DNA from: Bacillus cereus G9842
GTDB lineage: Bacteria > Bacillota > Bacilli > Bacillales > Bacillaceae_G
NCBI RefSeq assembly: GCF_000021305.1
Contig: NC_011772.1
Location: 2,208,001 to 2,272,000, forward strand
Length of the DNA stretch: 64,000 bases
Direction: 5' to 3'
Part shown: positions 17,695-25,479 of the stretch, piece by piece
Position numbering within the stretch: position 1 is the first letter of the stretch
Layout of the letters: each line of letters begins with the position of its first letter
Translations under genes and position numbers: made by a program
Notes under the pieces: generated by a model
What the model saw: only the letters and a program-made list of their open reading frames with translations
The model's database searches: none
Told to the model about the DNA's origin: nothing

Positions 17695-18585
17695 ATGAAT
17701 CAGTTAATGTTGCAAGATGGTGTACACTATTTGAAAATCAATGGGATTATGCATTGGTGTAAAGTTGCAGGGACAGCTCATAATACAGTCCCTCTTATTA
17801 TAGTACATGGTGGTCCAGGTGGTAATCATTATGTATTCGAAAGAACGCTTGGTTTGAAGTTAGAAGGAAATATGACTGTAGTTTATTACGAACAAAGAGG
17901 TTGCGGACGAAGTGAGGCACCAGAAGATGACGGTGAGTACTCAATCAATACTCTAGTCGAAGATTTAGAGGAATTAAGAAAGCAATTACATGTAGAGAAG
18001 ATAAATTTGTTAGGATATTCTTTTGGTGGACAACTTTGTTTAGAGTATGCTTTGAAATATCCAAAAAATGTTGAACAAATGGTATTACAAGCACCATCGT
18101 TAGATGATTTTAATGATATGTATACTGTGCAGATAGAAGGTTTTCTACAAGTAACGAAAGGGGAAATGAAAGAACAAATATTGATAATAAGTAAGTCAGA
18201 AATTCCTTTAAAAGAAAGGTATAATCAAGTTTGGAGTATAGTTGATACAGAAAATTTAGATCGACTATTGTTTAAAAATGAAGAATTTGCAAAGCTAAAT
18301 AGAAGGTTTTGGGAGGAAAGTAAGTTAAGTAATACAGGGAAGATGAGTAAAGTTATTTTTGGAACAAAATCATCTTTACCGCTTATTGAGCGTATTAAAG
18401 GTTTAGAAATTGATACGTGTGTCATAGTTGGAGCGCATGACTATAACACGGGTGTAGGAATGAGTTATAGAATAACGAGACAATTGAAAAATGGTAAACT
18501 TGTTATATTTGAAAATAGTGGACATTTCCCAGATATCGAGGAGACGGATAAAGTATGTGAAACGATTATTGAGTTTTTGGAATAA
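17695..18585 (+). CDS. Alpha/beta hydrolase, proline iminopeptidase-like (S33)
   Basis: Cytosolic serine hydrolase of 296 residues. The oxyanion loop HGGPGG is at about residues 39-44, the nucleophile elbow GYSFGG (Ser about 109) and a late GHFPDIE with the catalytic His (about residue 280); EQRGCGRSE is the typical segment before the cap. This combination is that of proline iminopeptidases that release N-terminal proline. An Asp in the VGAHDYNTG segment completes the triad. Substrate is inferred from family. ATG start, with GGGAGAT upstream. Confidence 0.85.
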   Translation: MNQLMLQDGVHYLKINGIMHWCKVAGTAHNTVPLIIVHGGPGGNHYVFERTLGLKLEGNMTVVYYEQRGCGRSEAPEDDGEYSINTLVEDLEELRKQLHVEKINLLGYSFGGQLCLEYALKYPKNVEQMVLQAPSLDDFNDMYTVQIEGFLQVTKGEMKEQILIISKSEIPLKERYNQVWSIVDTENLDRLLFKNEEFAKLNRRFWEESKLSNTGKMSKVIFGTKSSLPLIERIKGLEIDTCVIVGAHDYNTGVGMSYRITRQLKNGKLVIFENSGHFPDIEETDKVCETIIEFLE

Positions 18586-18944
18586 AAGGGGGATATTAAG
18601 GTCGAACCGAATTAATAGAGTTGAATTGGTTATTGGGATATTAAATCATGTAATATGCTAATTGTTTACTTGTAATTGAGGAAGAATCAATTAGTGTATT
18701 TGGAAAATAAGTAAAAAAGACCTCGTAAGGTGGAGGTCTTCTTGATTTATTATTTAATATTTTGAACTTATATGAACGGAAGTAGAAGAGTATGATAAGC
18801 ACTTTCAGGGAACGAGAATATAACCGAAAATAAAATATTACTTAACATATATAACTAATGAATGCAATGTCTTTTTCAGTTATTAAGTTGTAAATCATTT
18901 TATGATAAAATCTTTTACATAATTTAATAAAGGGGTAGTATTCA
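18586..18944. other. Intergenic region
   Basis: Holds a hairpin at 18717-18740 and otherwise AT-rich DNA with no open frame or repeat that I recognise, ending at the small gene that starts at 18945. Confidence 0.5.
18714..18748 (+). terminator. Intrinsic terminator (weak T run)
   Basis: AAGACCTC pairs with GAGGTCTT over an 8-nt loop, followed by CTTGATTT. Confidence 0.55.
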
Positions 18945-19016
18945 ATGGGTTATTTCTCAAATGGTTTATTAGTTTTGTTTGTGCTAATCGTATGCAGTTG
19001 TATATTTTTTGGTTGA
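18945..19016 (+). CDS. Tiny hydrophobic protein (23 residues)
   Basis: ATG at 18945 has AAAGGGG 9 nt upstream and encodes MGYFSNG followed by a single hydrophobic helix that contains two Cys and ends FFG. It is closed by a strong terminator at 19039, so a compact transcription unit is present. Small proteins with a GYxxGxxLxVxxFxLxxI-like pattern (YjcZ/SscA type) are common in Bacillus and some belong to spores; similarity is only by style. Function unknown. Confidence 0.5.
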   Translation: MGYFSNGLLVLFVLIVCSCIFFG

Positions 19017-19038
19017 TAATATAATGAGAGTCTTATAT

Positions 19039-19077
19039 AAAAGAAGTTATCTTAAGTGAGATAACTTCTTTTTATTT
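19039..19077 (+). terminator. Intrinsic terminator
   Basis: AAGAAGTTATCT pairs with AGATAACTTCTT and is followed by T residues, 25 bases after the tiny gene. Confidence 0.8.
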
Positions 19078-19199
19078 TATATTGAGAAGGAATTCTATCT
19101 TTCTTATTGAAGTTTGTTCTAGTTATTTTTACATCAATCAGATTTGTGTAAAGGGAATTTTATGAAATATAAACAAGTCAGAGAATAGGGAGTATTTAC

Positions 19200-19607
19200 A
19201 TGGAAAATAGTATACGCCACACAAGTGAACATCCTACAGATTTTAATGGATTATTATCCTTATACGAATCTTTAGGATGGAATTCTCTTAAATTAACGGT
19301 TAACGAGTTAGAACAAATGTGTAAGCAAAGTTGGTATGCAATTTATGTTTTTGATGATAAGAGGTTAGTAGGGATGGGGCGTGTCATATCAGATGGAGTC
19401 ATAACAGGCATTATTTGTGGAGTTGGTGTATTGCCAAAATATCAGTCTAGTGGCATCGGAAAAGAAATAGTGAAACGATTAATCCAGCACTGTGAACAAA
19501 ACAAGGTTATTCCACAACTTATGTGTGTAGAAAAATTGCAATCTTACTATGAATCTATAGGGTTTGAAGCATTCTCTATTGGGATGACAAAACATATTAT
19601 AAGATAA
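19200..19607 (+). CDS. GNAT-family N-acetyltransferase
   Basis: Short 135-residue acetyl-CoA-dependent N-acetyltransferase. The acetyl-CoA loop is VLPKYQSSGIGKEIVKRL (about residues 80-97, QxxGIG), preceded by the strand GMGRVISDG and followed by the YYESIGFEAF motif near the C-terminus. ATG start with GGAG upstream. Acceptor substrate unknown. The gene stops 6 bases before a truncated bcr1 repeat. Confidence 0.85.
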   Translation: MENSIRHTSEHPTDFNGLLSLYESLGWNSLKLTVNELEQMCKQSWYAIYVFDDKRLVGMGRVISDGVITGIICGVGVLPKYQSSGIGKEIVKRLIQHCEQNKVIPQLMCVEKLQSYYESIGFEAFSIGMTKHIIR

Positions 19608-19613
19608 AGGTGC

Positions 19614-19669
19614 TTTATCCCGCTATTTGCCGGGCAGTAAAACCCCAACGGATTAAAGTTTCACTTTAT
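19614..19669 (+). repeat. bcr1-type repeat, internally deleted copy
   Basis: This 56-base element starts TTTATCCCGCTATTTGCCGG and ends AAAGTTTCACTTTAT, the same termini as the longer copies at 24576, 28726 and 46969, but lacks about 70-80 bases of the middle. The TTTAT ends match the usual bcr1 flanks. Confidence 0.8.
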
Positions 19670-19724
19670 ATTTTCAGTTTACTCGTACATATTTTCAAAC
19701 TTCAGTATAAAGGAGAATGGCTGT

Positions 19725-20378
19725 ATGGAGATTGCTAAAGGGATAGAAATGTTACAACTTGAATTTCAAGAATTTGTTATTCATCCAATTCTTTTATGGG
19801 ATGATGAAATGGCAGTATTAATAGATACGGGTTTCCCAGGACAAATTGAAGATATACAAGTAGAGATGGAAAAGGTTGGGGTATCATTTGATAAGTTAAA
19901 AGTCGTGATTTTGACGCATCAGGATATTGATCATATAGGTAGTCTTCCGGAGTTGTTGCAGCGCTGTGGAAATAATATTAAGGTTTATGCGCACGAATTA
20001 GATAAGCCATATATTGAGGGGGATTTGCCTTTATTGAAGGAAGGAAATGTAGAGAACCGACCAAAAGGAAAAGTGAGTGATACTGTGATTGACGGGCAAG
20101 AACTTCCGTATTGCGGTGGAATACTAATTCTTCATACTCCAGGGCATACTCCGGGTCATATTAGTTTATATTTGAAACGAAGTAAAATTCTTATTGCAGG
20201 AGACTCTATGTATAGTGTGAATGGGATGTTAGGAGGAATTCACGCCCCAACAACTATAAATATTAAGGAAGCAAAGCAGTCTTTGAAGAAGTATTTAAAT
20301 TTACATATTGAATCTGTAGTTTGTTACCATGGGGGATTAAGTAAGGAGAATATAAATGTTCAACTTCAAAATTTGTAA
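19725..20378 (+). CDS. Metallo-beta-lactamase fold hydrolase
   Basis: Cytosolic metallo-hydrolase of 217 residues. The metal motif is HQDIDH (residues 65-70), so the second His of HxHxDH is Asp. Further ligands are HTPGHTPGHI (about 137-146) and AGDSMY (about 160). Thus the family fold is clear but one metal ligand differs, as in several YflN/YtnP-like hydrolases. ATG start with AAAGGAG upstream. Substrate unknown; lactone or thioester hydrolysis would be typical. Convergent with the TetR gene, separated by a strong terminator. Confidence 0.85.
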   Translation: MEIAKGIEMLQLEFQEFVIHPILLWDDEMAVLIDTGFPGQIEDIQVEMEKVGVSFDKLKVVILTHQDIDHIGSLPELLQRCGNNIKVYAHELDKPYIEGDLPLLKEGNVENRPKGKVSDTVIDGQELPYCGGILILHTPGHTPGHISLYLKRSKILIAGDSMYSVNGMLGGIHAPTTINIKEAKQSLKKYLNLHIESVVCYHGGLSKENINVQLQNL

Positions 20379-20445
20379 AGTTAAAATGGAGTTTTTTGTT
20401 AAGTGACATTGAAGTATAATCTGATTATTAGTATATAAATAAATT

Positions 20446-20488
20446 ATAAAAGAGCATGTTTGAAAAAATTAAACATGCTCTTTTATTA
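20446..20488. terminator. Bidirectional intrinsic terminator
   Basis: AAAAGAGCATGTTT pairs perfectly with AAACATGCTCTTTT between convergent genes. Confidence 0.85.
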
Positions 20489-20500
20489 AAGTAAATCAGT

Positions 20501-21130
20501 TTAATATGAATGACCTAACCCATTCCAATAAAAAGAAACGATTTCTTGTGCTAATTCATCTATATTTGCAAGAATAGGATTGTGATTCTCATCTTTAAAA
20601 TTCCCAATTGATAATAAAGATACGAAAGCATGAGCCGCAAATGTAGCGTTTCCTTTCGGAATTTCTCCGATGTGCATCGCAGTATCGAGTGCTTTTTCTA
20701 GTACTTCATACATATTATCTTCAGCATTTTTTAATTCTTTCAATTGTTTTTCAGATAACGACAGTTTTGCATCTTTCATAAAATTTTTCATATCAATATC
20801 CATCGTTGCGTGTAAGTAAACTTTAGCGAAGTCTAATAATCTTTCTTCTAACGTTTTGTTTGTAGAGAGTATTTGAGACATATTTTCGCGTATACGTACC
20901 ATCATTTCGGTCATAGTAGCGGTAAATAAATCGGCTTTTGTTGAATAGTAATAGTAGACAGTTGCTTTCGTAACACCACAAACTTTTGCGACCTCATCCA
21001 TAGAAACGACTTGATAATTTTGTGTAAGAAATAAGCGGGTTGCCACTTCTAAAATGGTTTCTTTTGTAGATTTTGTATTTTTATTTTGACGCGGCCTTCC
21101 GAGAGGACGTTGTTTTTGTTCCAAATACAT
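20501..21130 (-). CDS. TetR-family transcriptional repressor
   Basis: Repressor of 209 residues with a basic N-terminal tail (GRPRQNKNTKS), a TetR helix-turn-helix (about residues 25-70, VSMDEVAKVCGVTKATVYYYY) and a helical ligand-binding C-terminal domain. ATG at 21130 with AGGAGCG upstream. It is divergent from the MMPL transporter gene, 115 bases apart, so it most likely represses that gene and is relieved by a transported compound. A candidate operator lies between them. Confidence 0.88.
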   Translation of the reverse strand: MYLEQKQRPLGRPRQNKNTKSTKETILEVATRLFLTQNYQVVSMDEVAKVCGVTKATVYYYYSTKADLFTATMTEMMVRIRENMSQILSTNKTLEERLLDFAKVYLHATMDIDMKNFMKDAKLSLSEKQLKELKNAEDNMYEVLEKALDTAMHIGEIPKGNATFAAHAFVSLLSIGNFKDENHNPILANIDELAQEIVSFYWNGLGHSY

Positions 21131-21186
21131 TCGCTCCTGACATTTATGATTGAGATAATTATAACATAATTTTCAATCATTCTTGA

Positions 21187-21215
21187 TTAATTAACCGACC
21201 AGTATATATAATTAA
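21187..21215. promoter_or_regulatory. Candidate TetR operator
   Basis: TTAATTA and TAATTAA arms 15 bases apart flank ACCGACCAGT, whose ACCGACC half resembles known TetR/QacR-class half-sites. It sits between the divergent tetR-type and MMPL genes. Confidence 0.35.
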
Positions 21216-21245
21216 TAATGGAGGAAAAAAGGAAGGTGGGTTTTT

Positions 21246-23477
21246 ATGAAAAAGCACCCGTTACATATGTTAGGGAGGCTTGTAGCAGGGAAAAATACGC
21301 AATGGATCACTTTATCGGTGTGGGTTCTTATTACATTATTACTTTCATTTACGTTACCACAAGTAAACAGTACGAAAGAACCGAATCCAAAAAATTTACC
21401 TGAAACAGCTATGTCACAGCAAGCGGAAGCGCTTATGAAAAAAGAGTTTCCGAATAATACAGGGAATCCATTGTTAGTAGTATGGTATAGAGATGGTGGA
21501 TTACAGTCACAGGATTATAAACTCATACAAGACGTTTATAAAGAGTTAAAAGCTAGTCCTTTAAAAGAACAATCAACGTTACCGCCATTTGATACAATTC
21601 CAGAGCAAGTATTATCAAAAAGTGCATCAAAAGATGGTACATCATTTGTTACACCGGTATTCTTTAATAAATCTGCTGGTACGGATATATTAAAAGGAAA
21701 TCTGGAAAAACTTGAAAAAATAGTGAATAGTAAGGTGGATGAAGATCCATTTAAACAAAAAATAAGTGAATCTGGTTTACATGTTCGATTATCTGGGCCT
21801 GTAGGTATTCAAACGGATGCAGTTAGTTTATTTAGTCAAGCAGATGTGAAATTGTTAGTGGCTACTGTATTATTAGTCTTGGTCCTATTAATTTTGCTTT
21901 ACCGTTCGCCAATTTTAGCAATTTTACCTATACTTGTTGTTGGCTTTGCATACGGTATCATTAGTCCTACACTCGGTTTTTTAGCTGATCACGGATGGAT
22001 TAAAGTAGATGCCCAAGCAATATCAATTATGACAGTATTATTGTTTGGTGCTGGAACGGACTATTGTCTATTTTTAATTTCAAGATATAGAGAGTACTTG
22101 TTAGAAGAAGAAAGTAAATATAAAGCATTACAACTTGCGATTAAAGCTTCTGGCGGTGCAATAATAATGAGTGCGTTAACTGTTGTACTTGGATTAGGAA
22201 CATTACTACTTGCTCATTATGGTGCCTTTCATCGATTTGCAGTACCATTTAGTGTTGCTGTATTTATAATGGGAATCGCGGCTTTAACCATTTTACCAGC
22301 ACTATTATTAATTTTCGGTAGGATTGCATTTTTCCCGTTTATACCGAGAACAACTTCAATGAATGAGGAGTTTGCAAGAAAGAAAAAGAGGGCTGTAAAA
22401 GTTGAAAAATCAAAAGGCTCCTTTAGTAAAAAACTTGGAGATGTAGTAGTACGAAGACCGTGGACAATAATTATGCTAACTGTGTTTGTATTAGGTGGAT
22501 TGGCTTCGTTCGTACCACGTATTCAATACACATATGACTTATTAGAATCGTTTCCAAAGGATATGCCTTCTCGTGAAGGGTTTACGTTAATTAGTGATCA
22601 TTTCTCAGCTGGTGAACTAGCACCAGTAAAAGTGGTTGTTGATACGAAAGGAAAAGAGCTTCCTATTAAACAAGAACTAGAGAAATTTTCTTTCGTAAAT
22701 ACAGTGAAAGAGCCAAAAGAGGGAAAAGAAAATAAGCAAATACAAATGTATGAAGTTTCTTTAGCGGAAAATCCATACTCAATTGAAGCGTTAAATCAAA
22801 TTCCTAAATTGAAAAGTAATGTAGAAAAAGTATTAAAAGATGCTGGGATTCGTAATACTGAAGATCAATTGTGGATTGGTGGAGAAACAGCTTCATTATA
22901 TGATACAAAGCAAATTACTGAACGTGATGAATCAGTAATTATTCCAGTAATGATTAGCATTATCGCTTTACTATTACTTGTCTACTTACGATCGGTTGTT
23001 GCGATGATTTATTTAATTGTAACTGTCGTTTTATCATTCTTCTCAGCGTTAGGAGCAGGATGGATATTGCTTCATTACGGTATGGGAGCGCCGGCCATTC
23101 AAGGTGCGATACCGTTGTACGCATTCGTATTTTTAGTTGCTTTAGGTGAAGATTATAATATCTTTATGGTTTCAGAAATATGGAAAAACAGAAAGACACA
23201 AAATCACTTGGATGCAGTAAAAAATGGTGTAATACAAACAGGTAGTGTTATTACATCGGCAGGTTTAATTTTAGCAGGAACTTTTGCAGTGTTAGGTACA
23301 CTTCCAATTCAAGTATTAGTTCAATTTGGTATTGTAACTGCAATTGGCGTATTACTAGATACGTTTATCGTAAGACCGTTACTTGTACCCGCAATTACAG
23401 TTGTGTTAGGCCGATTTGCTTTTTGGCCAGGTAAACTTTCAAGAAAGAGTGAAGAAATACAAAAGGTGGATGCATAG
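21246..23477 (+). CDS. MMPL-family (RND superfamily) transporter
   Basis: Large membrane exporter of 743 residues with two MMPL repeats: helix 1 near 22-40, extracellular domain to about 190, helices 2-6 (about 195-365), helix 7 near 405-425, second extracellular domain, and helices 8-12 to about 730. The motifs GAGTDYCLFLISRYRE (about 275-290) and LGEDYNIFMVSEIW (about 633-646) are the paired charged motifs of this family. ATG with GGAAGGTGGG upstream. Probably exports lipids or hydrophobic drugs under TetR control. Terminator follows. Confidence 0.92.
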   Translation: MKKHPLHMLGRLVAGKNTQWITLSVWVLITLLLSFTLPQVNSTKEPNPKNLPETAMSQQAEALMKKEFPNNTGNPLLVVWYRDGGLQSQDYKLIQDVYKELKASPLKEQSTLPPFDTIPEQVLSKSASKDGTSFVTPVFFNKSAGTDILKGNLEKLEKIVNSKVDEDPFKQKISESGLHVRLSGPVGIQTDAVSLFSQADVKLLVATVLLVLVLLILLYRSPILAILPILVVGFAYGIISPTLGFLADHGWIKVDAQAISIMTVLLFGAGTDYCLFLISRYREYLLEEESKYKALQLAIKASGGAIIMSALTVVLGLGTLLLAHYGAFHRFAVPFSVAVFIMGIAALTILPALLLIFGRIAFFPFIPRTTSMNEEFARKKKRAVKVEKSKGSFSKKLGDVVVRRPWTIIMLTVFVLGGLASFVPRIQYTYDLLESFPKDMPSREGFTLISDHFSAGELAPVKVVVDTKGKELPIKQELEKFSFVNTVKEPKEGKENKQIQMYEVSLAENPYSIEALNQIPKLKSNVEKVLKDAGIRNTEDQLWIGGETASLYDTKQITERDESVIIPVMISIIALLLLVYLRSVVAMIYLIVTVVLSFFSALGAGWILLHYGMGAPAIQGAIPLYAFVFLVALGEDYNIFMVSEIWKNRKTQNHLDAVKNGVIQTGSVITSAGLILAGTFAVLGTLPIQVLVQFGIVTAIGVLLDTFIVRPLLVPAITVVLGRFAFWPGKLSRKSEEIQKVDA

Positions 23478-23480
23478 TTG

Positions 23481-23512
23481 AAAAAGCCAAGGATATTTTC
23501 CTTGGCTTTTTC
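23481..23512. terminator. Bidirectional intrinsic terminator
   Basis: AAAAAGCCAAGG pairs with CCTTGGCTTTTT over an 7-base loop, between the MMPL gene and the convergent small gene. Confidence 0.85.
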
Positions 23513-23523
23513 AATGTAGTTAA

Positions 23524-23706
23524 TTAATTTTTTGAAGTCAAATCATCAGCTGAAGCGTGATCAGCATCTTCAATTGTTGTTTCGGGCATTCCGTATAAGC
23601 CGTTCATTGCTTGTTCTTCGATAGTAAGGTTTGCAGTATTATTATTTTGAATAGATGTAGTGTTTTCAGTAACATTTTCTTTTTTATTCATATTTTTGTT
23701 ATTCAT
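23524..23706 (-). CDS. Small acidic hydrophilic protein
   Basis: Sixty residues, start ATG 23706 with GGAGG 8 nt upstream. The N-terminal half is Asn/Lys/Thr-rich and looks disordered; the C-terminal half carries EEQAMNGLYGMPETTIEDAD. This resembles the small DUF4025-type proteins of Bacillus, but I cannot confirm it. No membrane segment, no metal motif. Function unknown. Confidence 0.55.
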   Translation of the reverse strand: MNNKNMNKKENVTENTTSIQNNNTANLTIEEQAMNGLYGMPETTIEDADHASADDLTSKN

Positions 23707-23845
23707 GTATGTATCCTCCAAATTTCATTTGATTTATCTATAGTATGTGGATGGATTTCCAGAAATATGTGAATTGATTCTTACATATGTTATATAATTA
23801 AATAAATAATTAGGGTGAAATGTACACTGTTAGGAGTGAACAATT

Positions 23846-23875
23846 ATGGTGAAAGCAAGGGAATTAGCCTTCTAA
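23846..23875 (+). CDS. cat leader peptide (9 residues)
   Basis: ATG at 23846 with AGGAG 9 nt upstream encodes MVKARELAF and stops at the left arm of a stem that masks the catA ribosome binding site. Short leaders placed like this direct ribosome stalling by chloramphenicol in Gram-positive inducible cat genes; this peptide begins MVK like the cat-86 leader. Confidence 0.7.
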   Translation: MVKARELAF

Positions 23876-23901
23876 AATAAAAAGAAAATTTTAGGAGGCT
23901 A
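23865..23901 (+). promoter_or_regulatory. Translational attenuator stem for catA
   Basis: TAGCCTTCTAAAAT (23865-23878) pairs with ATTTTAGGAGGCTA (23888-23901): 14 pairs with one G-T. The right arm contains the AGGAGG of catA (23893-23898), so the site is buried until a ribosome stalls in the leader. Confidence 0.8.
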
Positions 23902-23906
23902 TTAGA

Positions 23907-24557
23907 ATGAAGTTCCATGTAATTGATAGAGAAGATTGGAATAGAGAGCAGTATTTTGAGCATTATTTAAAGTTGAAATGTACATTTAGTATGACTGTGA
24001 ATGTTGATATCACGATGTTATTAGAGGAAGTATATCAAAAGGGAATAAAATTTTATCCCGTTTTTATATATTTAATTTCTAGAGTAGTAAATAATCATAA
24101 AAAATTTCGAACATGTTTTAACGATGAAGGAGTTTTAGGCTATTGGGAGGAAATGATACCGAATTATACAATCTTTCATAAAGATGATAAGTCTTTTTCA
24201 AGTATATGGACGGATTATTCAAGTGATTTCCGCACTTTCTATAAAAATTATGAAGACGATATGAGATGCTATGCTAATGTTCATGGTCTTTTCACGAAAG
24301 AAAATATTCCGCCTAATGTATTTCCGATTTCTAGCATACCTTGGACTAGTTTTACTGGATTTAATCTTAATATTAATAATGATGAAAAATTTCTATTGCC
24401 AATTATAACTTGTGGGAAATATTTTAACGAAGGAAATAAGGTTATGCTACCAGTTTCATTGCAAGTACATCATTCGGTTTGTGATGGATATGATGCGAGT
24501 CAATTTATAGAAGATTTACAGCAGTTAAGTAATACTTGCAACGAGTGGCTTAAGTAA
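23907..24557 (+). CDS. catA: Type A chloramphenicol O-acetyltransferase
   Basis: Inactivates chloramphenicol by acetyl transfer from acetyl-CoA; cytosolic trimer in this family. The 216 residues include the active-site block QVHHSVCDGY (catalytic His about residue 189), N-terminal KFHVIDREDWNREQYFEHY, and the substrate-binding WTSFTGFNLNI. The signature usually ends GYH/GFH; here it is GYD. ATG with AGGAGG, which is masked by the upstream stem. Chromosomal location beside a bcr1 copy; base composition is like its neighbours, so it looks resident and not newly acquired. Confidence 0.93.
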   Translation: MKFHVIDREDWNREQYFEHYLKLKCTFSMTVNVDITMLLEEVYQKGIKFYPVFIYLISRVVNNHKKFRTCFNDEGVLGYWEEMIPNYTIFHKDDKSFSSIWTDYSSDFRTFYKNYEDDMRCYANVHGLFTKENIPPNVFPISSIPWTSFTGFNLNINNDEKFLLPIITCGKYFNEGNKVMLPVSLQVHHSVCDGYDASQFIEDLQQLSNTCNEWLK

Positions 24558-24575
24558 TATCTAATTTTTAATTAT

Positions 24576-24714
24576 ATAAAGTGAAACTTTAATCAGTGGG
24601 GGGGTTCAGCCCTCACCAATCGGGCGTTCACGGGCAGCAGGGCCCCACCTAACTTCTTTGCTTTTGCTGAATTTTGAGGTGGGGGTCTTACTGTCCGGCA
24701 AATAGCGGGATAAA
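24576..24714 (-). repeat. bcr1-type repeat, full-length, inverted
   Basis: 139 bases, starting ATAAAGTGAAACTTT and ending ATAGCGGGATAAA; on the minus strand it aligns end to end with the copy at 46969 and carries the same central AGTTAGGTGGGG and CCCCACCTCAAAATTCAGC arms, which fold on each other. Confidence 0.88.
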
Positions 24715-24720
24715 ATTGAA

Positions 24721-24774
24721 AATGAATAAAAGAAGAGAACATGTTGATATTACATGGTCTCTTCTTTTATTCAT
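24721..24774. terminator. Long hairpin terminator
   Basis: AATGAATAAAAGAAGAGA pairs with TCTCTTCTTTTATTCATT through a long nearly perfect stem with A/T-rich flanks. It could end either strand. Confidence 0.6.
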
Positions 24775-24899
24775 TAATACTAAGTAATTGTGGAAAATAT
24801 AGGGTGATTTGTAGTTTAATAGTAAAGAGAGTGATTAGTATTAATTTTCTTTGTTTTTAAAAATTTAAGGATATAAATGTTTTAATAGGGGGGAATAAA

Positions 24900-25424
24900 G
24901 TGAAATTCTTAAGCATTGAAAAAGATGAAATCTTAATTGGGAATATGGCAAAATTGTATTGTAAAGTATTTGAGAAAACAAATTTCAATGAAATGATCGA
25001 GCGAATGAATAGGCATATAGAATATACAGGTTTTAAAGGTATAGTAGCAATAAATGATGAAAATGAAGTAGTTGGCTTTACTTATGGTTATCGCTCAATG
25101 GAGGGACAGTACTATAATCAATTAATGAGAGAAGCGTTACATCTAGAGCAAGTAGACGAATGGTTACAAGATTGTTTTGAATTTGTAGAGTTAGCAGTTC
25201 ACCCACAATACCAAAATGAAGGTCTTGGAACGAAATTACATAATAAATTACTAGAAGGGCTTTCAAATAGAACAAGTGTTTTAACAACACAAATAAACAA
25301 TGAAAAAGCACGTTCGTTATATGAAAGATTAGATTGGGTAAATGTATTAGAGCCATTTCATCCAAGTAAAAATGATGTTCCATATATAATAATGGGAAAA
25401 GCATTAAAAATAAAAGTGAATTGA
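24900..25424 (+). CDS. GNAT-family N-acetyltransferase
   Basis: Acetyltransferase of 174 residues with the acetyl-CoA site VHPQYQNEGLGTKLHNKLL (about residues 99-117; QxxGxG/A type) and a preceding strand VGFTYGYR. GTG start at 24900 with GGGGGG upstream. It heads a row of three GNAT genes on the same strand. Acceptor unknown. Confidence 0.85.
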   Translation: MKFLSIEKDEILIGNMAKLYCKVFEKTNFNEMIERMNRHIEYTGFKGIVAINDENEVVGFTYGYRSMEGQYYNQLMREALHLEQVDEWLQDCFEFVELAVHPQYQNEGLGTKLHNKLLEGLSNRTSVLTTQINNEKARSLYERLDWVNVLEPFHPSKNDVPYIIMGKALKIKVN

Positions 25425-25479
25425 TAATTATGGAATTCACAATAGTTGTTGGTTTGTAATAATGAAAGGGAAAACAACA

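Noticed and set aside
18918..18926. CATAATTTA as a sigma-K -10 for the tiny hydrophobic gene
   Set aside because: The transcript start would fall inside the ribosome binding site, and no AC lies 16-17 bases upstream.
23774..23798. TTGATT/TATAAT as the catA promoter
   Set aside because: The spacing is only 13 bases, too short for a sigma-A promoter; the real promoter was not identified.
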